From the NCBI RefSeq assembly GCF_947488985.1, contig NZ_CANLBV010000001.1, positions 62,001 through 126,000 on the forward strand: a DNA stretch of 64,000 nt, written 5' to 3'. The notes under the pieces were generated by a model that saw only the letters and a list, made by a program, of their open reading frames with translations, was not told where the DNA came from and made no database searches. Below, in pieces: positions 58,962 to 64,000 of the stretch. This stretch comes from an uncultured Vibrio sp. (lineage in GTDB: Bacteria > Pseudomonadota > Gammaproteobacteria > Enterobacterales > Vibrionaceae). Numbering within the stretch: the stretch's first letter is position 1; every line of letters begins with the position of its first letter. The position numbers and the translations under genes are program-made.

Positions 58962-59444
58962 TTATAATGTTATATCTACAACAGAGAGCGAGTCTAATTG
59001 CTGCATCTTCTGCCATATTTCACTGACGGTTCGACCGTCTTGCGGGATCACTCTCGCAGGACAGAGATCATAAAGGGGTTGTGTGACAAAAGGATATTTA
59101 TAAATATCACTGCGAGGCAGTTCAGGATCACTCTTAGAAACCAGATCTCCAAACAGCACAATATCCAGATCGAGCCTTCGATCTTGCAGCTTATGAGCGT
59201 CTTGAGAGCGACCCCATTTAAACTCAATATTACGCAGTTGCTGTGAAAATTCAGTCAATGAGAATGATGTGTCGAGCTCAATTACAAAGTTATAAAACGG
59301 ATGGCTATTAAAGCCCACGGGCTCACAATGATAGATTTTAGAGCATTTAAGGTTAGTTCCTAACGATTGAAGCTCTGTCCATGCCACCCTTGCATGCTTG
59401 TCGCGGTCTATGTTCGTGCCAACACCAACATAGGCTATAGTCAT
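58962..59444 (-). CDS. folK: Hydroxymethyldihydropterin pyrophosphokinase FolK
   Basis: FolK pyrophosphorylates 6-hydroxymethyl-7,8-dihydropterin in folate synthesis. The protein has 160 residues with the N-terminal YVGVGTNIDRD and the signature region RRLDLDIVLFGD; the usual RWGPR-T is replaced by KWGRSQDAHKLQDRR, an expanded form. It overlaps folB by 4 bp, so consecutive folate enzymes are coupled. A second folK elsewhere is common in related genomes, so whether this is the main copy is not certain. Confidence 0.92.
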   Translation of the reverse strand: MTIAYVGVGTNIDRDKHARVAWTELQSLGTNLKCSKIYHCEPVGFNSHPFYNFVIELDTSFSLTEFSQQLRNIEFKWGRSQDAHKLQDRRLDLDIVLFGDLVSKSDPELPRSDIYKYPFVTQPLYDLCPARVIPQDGRTVSEIWQKMQQLDSLSVVDITL

Positions 59445-59800
59445 GCTTGGCCTCGTTCGATGATCACGCCCACCGCTTTGGCTTGTGGCACTGCGCCCGG
59501 TTTCGCTAAACGGATCTTAATCCAAGGCACAGAAAATTGAGTCATGATCAATTCAGCGACTTCTTCAGCCACGCGCTCAACCAAGAGAAAACGGCCATTC
59601 GCAATGTGATCAAGCACCGCAGTACTCACTGTCGAATAATCCAAAGCATCCACCACATCATCACTCTTACCTGCTGGGCGATTGTCATGAGCCATTTCAA
59701 TATCAAGCACAAGCTTTTGTTTGATCTCTTGTTCCCAATCGTAAACACCGATCGTTGTAATTACTTCTAACTGTTCAATGAAAACTTTATCCAGTGCCAT
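59441..59800 (-). CDS. folB: Dihydroneopterin aldolase FolB
   Basis: FolB converts dihydroneopterin to hydroxymethyldihydropterin and glycolaldehyde, the step before FolK. The ATG at 59800, with AAGGA upstream, gives 119 residues beginning MALDKVFIEQLEVITTIGVYDWEQ, the family's conserved start; ten upstream codons are rejected. The catalytic Lys lies in the SVPWIKIRLAKPGAVP region. It is divergent from plsY. Confidence 0.96.
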   Translation of the reverse strand: MALDKVFIEQLEVITTIGVYDWEQEIKQKLVLDIEMAHDNRPAGKSDDVVDALDYSTVSTAVLDHIANGRFLLVERVAEEVAELIMTQFSVPWIKIRLAKPGAVPQAKAVGVIIERGQA

Positions 59801-59938
59801 GACTTGTCCTTTTAGAGGTCGGATACCCAAATTAGGGAAAAAAACGTATTATTTGCGTAATTCGAGATATGATATCAATTACTCTTGGGTTGAGCATTAT
59901 TTTCCCACCGTTAGGTTTATAACCGTTTAAGGACAGAC

Positions 59939-60535
59939 ATGACCCCATTGGCACTTATCATGATCATTGCTGCCTATCTGTTAGGTTCAATCTCTAGTGC
60001 GGTCTTGATATGCCGAGTATTAAGGCTTCCTGACCCGAGAACGGTAGGCTCTAATAATCCCGGAGCCACCAATGTACTGAGAGTAGGAAGTAAAGGTGCT
60101 GCGGCCTCGGTTCTACTTTGTGACATGCTCAAAGGCACCATTCCGGTGTGGCTTGGCTACTTTCTCAATATCGACCCAATTATCTTAGGTATCGTCGCAA
60201 TTGCTGCCTGTCTTGGTCATATGTACCCGATATTTTTCCATTTCAAAGGTGGCAAAGGCGTTGCCACCGCACTCGGCGCTATCGCCCCAATTGGGTTTGA
60301 TCTAACGGGTATGATCATGGCAACTTGGTTAGTGGTGGCGTTTTTGTTTCGTTACTCTTCTTTAGCGGCATTGGTGACGGTGCTACTAGCGCCTTTCTAC
60401 GCTTGGCTCGTAAAACCTCAATACACACTGCCCGTCGCCATGCTGTGCTGTTTGATTGTATTGCGCCACCATCAGAATATTCGTCGCCTACTCGATGGCA
60501 GTGAGCCAAAACTCGGGCAAAAAAAATCGGCTTAA
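59939..60535 (+). CDS. plsY: Glycerol-3-phosphate acyltransferase PlsY
   Basis: PlsY transfers the acyl group of acyl-phosphate to glycerol-3-phosphate, starting phospholipid synthesis in the inner membrane. The protein has 198 residues with about five membrane spans and the conserved loops [22 protein letters not shown] and [15 protein letters not shown]. Its 3' end overlaps the terminator of the convergent hydrolase gene. Confidence 0.96.
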   Translation: MTPLALIMIIAAYLLGSISSAVLICRVLRLPDPRTVGSNNPGATNVLRVGSKGAAASVLLCDMLKGTIPVWLGYFLNIDPIILGIVAIAACLGHMYPIFFHFKGGKGVATALGAIAPIGFDLTGMIMATWLVVAFLFRYSSLAALVTVLLAPFYAWLVKPQYTLPVAMLCCLIVLRHHQNIRRLLDGSEPKLGQKKSA

Positions 60536-60554
60536 ACTCTCATGTCTAAACCGA
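60519..60554 (-). terminator. Terminator of the alpha/beta hydrolase gene, overlapping plsY
   Basis: On the minus strand, TCGGTTTA pairs with TAAGCCGA (one mismatch) and is followed by eight T. The T-run and one arm lie inside the last codons of plsY. Confidence 0.7.
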
Positions 60555-60578
60555 CCCATAATATTCAGTATTTAAAGC

Positions 60579-61394
60579 TTACAGCAGATGTTTATCTAAA
60601 AACGCCTTCAGCATTGTGTTCACAAACTCAGGTTGCTCTAGCGAGCTAATATGACCCGCGCCAGGGATCACCACAAATTCACTGCCGGTAATACAATCGT
60701 GCATCAGGTACGACTCAAGTACCGGACGCGGCTTATCTTCTTGGCCAACCGCAATCAAAACTGGCAGTGCAAAGTTCTCTACCGATTCAATCATATCGCG
60801 GCGTCCAAACACCATTCGACCAATACGCGCCACTTGTTCAGCTTGCTCGCCCTCAAGTGTTGTTAGGCGCTGAGTAATGCCTTCCACTAAAGCTGGCGTG
60901 TTGATTTGAACATCGTTGGAGAAAAACAGTGGCACCACCGCTTCAACAATCGATGGCGAAATCTTCTTGGCTTCGGTGATGTTATCTAACATATTGAAAT
61001 ATTTGGTGTGGGCCACTTCTGGCTCTAGACCAACGAAGGTATCCATTAACACCAAAGATTGGATGCGAGCAGGTGCAAGTTCCGCTAACTCAGCCCCCCA
61101 CATGCCGCCAACCGATAAGCCAACCACTGAGAATTCTTCAATGTCTAAATGATCAAGCAGAGCCAAAACATGCTGAGCGTAATTTTTCAGGTTACGCATC
61201 GAACTCGGAGCCGCTTGAGACTCACCATGAGCCCAAAGGTCTGGAACAATACAGCGATACTGAGTTTTTAAGGCATCGATCTGCGGCTTCCACATTGCAC
61301 TATCCCAAAGGTAGCTGTGGCCTAAAACAACAGCAGGGCCTTGCCCCTCATCTAGGTACGCCATCGATTGGTTGTCTATCGTGAACTTGTTCAT
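60579..61394 (-). CDS. Alpha/beta-fold hydrolase of unknown substrate
   Basis: The protein has 271 residues and no signal peptide. The alpha/beta hydrolase triad is visible: nucleophile in VVGLSVGGMWG (about residue 95), a downstream acid in VGQEDKPRP, and histidine in GAGHISSLEQPE near the C-terminus. DLWAHGES near residue 57 resembles homologous esterases and carbon-carbon hydrolases. The substrate cannot be named. In E. coli no such gene lies between plsY and tsaD, so it is an insertion in a conserved order. Confidence 0.88.
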   Translation of the reverse strand: MNKFTIDNQSMAYLDEGQGPAVVLGHSYLWDSAMWKPQIDALKTQYRCIVPDLWAHGESQAAPSSMRNLKNYAQHVLALLDHLDIEEFSVVGLSVGGMWGAELAELAPARIQSLVLMDTFVGLEPEVAHTKYFNMLDNITEAKKISPSIVEAVVPLFFSNDVQINTPALVEGITQRLTTLEGEQAEQVARIGRMVFGRRDMIESVENFALPVLIAVGQEDKPRPVLESYLMHDCITGSEFVVIPGAGHISSLEQPEFVNTMLKAFLDKHLL

Positions 61395-61454
61395 TTTCTT
61401 TCCTAATCTCTATCAGCCATTATTTATCGACATATTGTCGGTAAGCTAGGATAT

Positions 61455-61484
61455 AAAAACGGTCGCACGAGGCGACCGTTTATC
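61455..61484 (-). terminator. Terminator of tsaD
   Basis: AACGGTCGC / GCGACCGTT perfect stem with an ACGAG loop followed by TTTTTAT on the minus strand, 14 bp after the tsaD stop. Confidence 0.88.
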
Positions 61485-61497
61485 GAAACACTATGAT

Positions 61498-62535
61498 TTA
61501 TTTGGCGGTTGGTTCTGATTGAGCAATAGGCTCTAATTGGTCAATAGGCCAACGCGGTGTTGCATGAACGGATAAATCGGCCGTTTCGCCATTCTTCAGG
61601 CGCTGCATGCCCGCATAAGCAATCATCGCACCGTTATCAGTGCAGAACTCAGTGCGTGGATAATACACATCACCGCCCACTTTCTTAGCCAGTGCCTCAA
61701 GCTCAATACGCAGCTGTTTGTTGGCACTGACACCACCTGCAATCACGATACGTTTCATGCCCGTTTCGACCAAGGCACGCTTACACTTGATCACTAAGGT
61801 CGCACAAACGGCTTCTTGGAATGCGTAAGCGATATCAGCACGCGTCTGGTCATCATTGTCGTTGTCACGAATGGTGTTCGCTGCGAACGTCTTCAGGCCA
61901 GAAAAGCTCATATCGAGCCCCGGACGATCGGTCATTGGACGCGGGAATTTAAAGCGACCCGGTGTGCCTTTTTCAGCAAGTCGGGAGAGCAGAGGTCCCC
62001 CTGGGTAATCTAACCCCATCAGCTTGGCAGTTTTATCAAACGCTTCGCCCGCCGCATCATCAATTGACTCACCCAGAATTCGGTATTCACCAATGCCTTT
62101 CACTTCTACCATCATGGTATGACCGCCAGAAACCAGCAACGCCACAAAGGGGAAGGGCGGTGGATTATCTTCTAGCATTGGCGCAAGAAGGTGGCCTTCC
62201 ATATGGTGAACAGGCACTGCAGGTACGCCCCAAGCGTAAGCAATACTGCGCCCAATCGTTGCCCCTACAAGCAGCGCGCCGACCAAGCCAGGACCTGCGG
62301 TGTAAGCCACACCATCAATGTCTTTCGAGGTGAGGTTCGCTTCCGCTAATGCCGCTTTAACCAGTGGAATGGTTTTTTTTACATGGTCACGCGAAGCGAG
62401 CTCAGGTACTACGCCACCGTAATCGGCGTGCAGCTTGACTTGGCTATATAATTGATGAGAAAGCAGCCCCTGCTCATCATCATAAATCGCGATTCCTGTT
62501 TCATCACAAGAGGTTTCAATACCAATAATGCGCAT
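61498..62535 (-). CDS. tsaD: tRNA N6-threonylcarbamoyladenosine transferase TsaD
   Basis: TsaD transfers the threonylcarbamoyl group to A37 of ANN-decoding tRNAs, working with TsaB and TsaE. The ATG at 62535 gives 345 residues beginning [20 protein letters not shown], the family's conserved start; 24 upstream codons are rejected. The iron-binding HMEGH motif is at residues 111-115, and the ASKA-fold loops VSGGHTMMV and [11 protein letters not shown] follow. It is divergent from rpsU. Confidence 0.97.
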   Translation of the reverse strand: MRIIGIETSCDETGIAIYDDEQGLLSHQLYSQVKLHADYGGVVPELASRDHVKKTIPLVKAALAEANLTSKDIDGVAYTAGPGLVGALLVGATIGRSIAYAWGVPAVPVHHMEGHLLAPMLEDNPPPFPFVALLVSGGHTMMVEVKGIGEYRILGESIDDAAGEAFDKTAKLMGLDYPGGPLLSRLAEKGTPGRFKFPRPMTDRPGLDMSFSGLKTFAANTIRDNDNDDQTRADIAYAFQEAVCATLVIKCKRALVETGMKRIVIAGGVSANKQLRIELEALAKKVGGDVYYPRTEFCTDNGAMIAYAGMQRLKNGETADLSVHATPRWPIDQLEPIAQSEPTAK

Positions 62536-62637
62536 AATTTTCTCGGCACGCTTTCGTCTACAATGGGAAATTAGCGTAATATTACCCTGCCTAAGCTCTT
62601 CAAACAAATATTGTACAGACTATAATCGACAAAGTGC

Positions 62638-62667
62638 TTTACAAAGCCACTGTGATCGGATTAAAAT
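62638..62667 (+). promoter_or_regulatory. Promoter of the rpsU operon
   Basis: TTTACA (62638-62643) and TAAAAT (62662-62667) are separated by 18 bp, with a GC-rich TCCGCACC discriminator after the -10 box. A second candidate pair, TTCAAA and TATAAT (62599-62626, 16 bp apart), lies upstream. Confidence 0.55.
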
Positions 62668-62792
62668 TCCGCACCATTTTTGATCAAGCTGGTTAATGGC
62701 CAAACGCAAATAGAGAGTTAGCTCAATGGTAACTTCTCTGATTTGGTACTGAGTAACTAGCGATAATGAATAACCCCTGAGGTGAAAGGCAT

Positions 62793-63008
62793 ATGCCAAT
62801 AGTTAAAGTACGTGAAAACGAACCGTTCGACGTTGCACTACGTCGTTTCAAGCGCTCTTGTGAAAAAGCAGGTATCCTTTCTGAAGTGCGTCGTCGTGAG
62901 CATTACGAAAAGCCAACTACAGTTCGCAAACGCGCTAAAGCAGCAGCTCAAAAGCGTCACGCTAAAAAGCTAGCTCGCGAAAACGCACGTCGCGTTCGCC
63001 TGTACTAA
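62793..63008 (+). CDS. rpsU: 30S ribosomal protein S21
   Basis: S21 is a small basic 30S protein involved in initiation. It has 71 residues beginning [21 protein letters not shown], the standard length, with an Arg/Lys-rich C-terminus. A CTGAGG sequence lies upstream of the start. It opens the macromolecular synthesis operon rpsU-(yqeY)-dnaG-rpoD. Confidence 0.98.
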   Translation: MPIVKVRENEPFDVALRRFKRSCEKAGILSEVRRREHYEKPTTVRKRAKAAAQKRHAKKLARENARRVRLY

Positions 63009-63033
63009 TAACTTAATCCATAAGGACTGAGTT

Positions 63034-63477
63034 ATGGCTCTTATTGAACAACTCAAAGAAGAGCAAAAATTAGCGATGAAAGCCAAGGACAAACCGCGCC
63101 TTGGCACTATCCGCTTAGCTCTTTCAGCAATTAAGCAACGTGAAGTTGACGAACGGATCACTCTGAACGACGACGACATTATTGCTATATTAGTTAAAAT
63201 GGTTAAGCAACGTCGCGATTCTGTTGCTCAATATGAATCCGCAAATCGTCAAGATCTTGCTGATGTGGAACAAGCAGAAATTGCTGTACTTGAAGGCTTT
63301 ATGCCTCAACCGTTAACCGAAGACGAAGTTATTGCACTACTTGATAGCGCAATCGCTGAAGCTCAACCAGCGGGCATGCAAGACATGGGTAAAGTAATGG
63401 CTATCTTGAAACCACAAATTCAAGGGCGTGCAGATATGGGTAAAGTTAGTGGTTTAGTTCGTTCTAAACTCGCTTAA
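63034..63477 (+). CDS. yqeY: GatB/YqeY domain-containing protein
   Basis: The protein has 147 residues and is almost wholly a YqeY domain, related to the tRNA-binding tail of the GatB amidotransferase subunit. Family segments LKEEQKLAMKAKDKPRLGTIRLALSAIKQREVDER and a C-terminal DMGKVMAILKPQIQGRADMGKVSGLVRSKL are visible. Its role is unknown; tRNA binding is inferred from GatB. It sits between rpsU and dnaG, a position it lacks in E. coli, 25 bp after rpsU. Confidence 0.95.
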   Translation: MALIEQLKEEQKLAMKAKDKPRLGTIRLALSAIKQREVDERITLNDDDIIAILVKMVKQRRDSVAQYESANRQDLADVEQAEIAVLEGFMPQPLTEDEVIALLDSAIAEAQPAGMQDMGKVMAILKPQIQGRADMGKVSGLVRSKLA

Positions 63478-63495
63478 TCCCAAATCAAATTGCAA

Positions 63496-63531
63496 CAAGC
63501 CGTGCAATCCTTCGGAACGCACGGCTTGTTT
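63496..63531 (+). terminator. Terminator between yqeY and dnaG
   Basis: CAAGCCGTGC / GCACGGCTTG perfect 10-bp stem with a small inner TCC/GGA hairpin, followed by TTTGT. It resembles the internal terminator that limits DnaG expression in the E. coli operon. Confidence 0.85.
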
Positions 63532-63596
63532 GTATCTGTCACCCATTCAAACTATCATTACCCACACTCCCAGTTAGTGCATTTTTCTAAGGTTTT

Positions 63597-64000
63597 ATGG
63601 CCGGACACATCCCGCGTAGTTTCATCGATGATCTCCTAGCGCGTCTCGACATTGTCGACATTGTAGACGCACGCGTGAAACTTAAGAAAAAAGGCAAAAA
63701 CTACGGTGCTTGTTGCCCGTTCCACAACGAAAAAACTCCCTCTTTCAGCGTAAGCCAAGAAAAACAGTTTTATCACTGTTTTGGTTGTGGCGTACATGGC
63801 AATGCCATCGACTTCATGATGGAGTTCGAACGCCTCGATTTTGTCGAAGCCATTGAAGAACTTGCTTCATTTCTAGGATTAGATGTCCCAAGAGAGCAAC
63901 GCAGCGGTGAGATATCCACAGCACCAAGAGCCAACAGCGAACAAAAACGCAACCTCTATGATTTGATGAGCGGAATCAGTAATTTTTACCGCTCTCAACT
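63597..64000 (+). CDS. dnaG: DNA primase DnaG (N-terminal part, cut by window edge)
   Basis: DnaG makes RNA primers for replication. The ATG at 63597, preceded by AAGG, starts MAGHIPRSFIDDLLARLDIV, and the frame is open to the right edge, giving the first 134 residues of about 580. The CHC2 zinc-binding domain is complete, with C40, H43, C61 and C64. The catalytic TOPRIM core lies outside the window. It is probably translated from the rpsU transcript after the attenuating terminator. Confidence 0.97.
   Translation, partial: MAGHIPRSFIDDLLARLDIVDIVDARVKLKKKGKNYGACCPFHNEKTPSFSVSQEKQFYHCFGCGVHGNAIDFMMEFERLDFVEAIEELASFLGLDVPREQRSGEISTAPRANSEQKRNLYDLMSGISNFYRSQ

Overview
The window is a stretch of core chromosome from a gamma-proteobacterium, almost certainly a Vibrio. 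The evidence is the protein sequences (FtsZ, LpxC, SspA, ParC and others), a dcw cell-wall/division cluster lying next to rnpB-rsmI-lpoA, and E. coli-like local gene orders (zapE-zapG-degQ-degS, tolC-nudF-yqiB-cpdA-yqiA-parE, cca-uppP-folB-plsY-tsaD-rpsU-dnaG). A Splendidus-clade species is my guess and is not proven by anything in the window.

Layout. (1) 1-18275, all on the minus strand: the dcw cluster, in transcription order rsmH, ftsL, ftsI, murE, murF, mraY, murD, ftsW, murG, murC, ftsQ, ftsA, ftsZ, lpxC, then secA, which runs off the left edge. Most genes overlap or nearly touch. mraZ, ddlB and a recognisable secM are absent. (2) 18461-23510: RNase P RNA (minus) with an unusual tandem triplication near its 5' end, rsmI (minus), and the plus-strand envelope group lpoA-yraN-diaA-dolP. 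(3) 23629-28780, minus: sspA-sspB, the cytochrome bc1 operon petABC, and rplM-rpsI with a structured leader. (4) 28863-33614: zapE (minus), then zapG, degQ and degS (plus); a MITE-like element separates degQ from degS. (5) 33723-40683, minus: parC, parE, yqiA, cpdA, yqiB, nudF. (6) 40911-46781: tolC (plus), hldE and glnE (minus). (7) 47135-56676: a minimal chemoreceptor back-to-back with a voltage-gated-type K+ channel, a CYTH/CHAD protein, a PhoU-like protein with a Pit phosphate transporter, a YgiM-type SH3 protein, and the GspA/GspB pair of type II secretion. (8) 56761-64000: cca, uppP, folK, folB, plsY, an alpha/beta hydrolase, tsaD, then rpsU, yqeY and the start of dnaG (macromolecular synthesis operon).

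Functional themes. Most genes serve the envelope: peptidoglycan precursors (mur genes, mraY, uppP), septal synthesis and division (fts genes, zapE, zapG, lpoA), LPS (lpxC, hldE), outer-membrane quality control (degQ, degS, dolP) and secretion (secA, tolC, gspAB). The others serve translation and replication (rplM, rpsI, rpsU, rnpB, cca, tsaD, parC/E, dnaG, diaA) and respiration (petABC).

I found no prophage, CRISPR array, defence island or obviously new multi-gene system. The most unusual signals are non-coding: three 24-nt UUCG-hairpin repeats inside rnpB, a 270-bp MITE-like element plus a solo end of the same element fused to the cca terminator, a structured leader on rplM, a possible leader peptide before secA, and several short tandem repeats and palindromes between genes.
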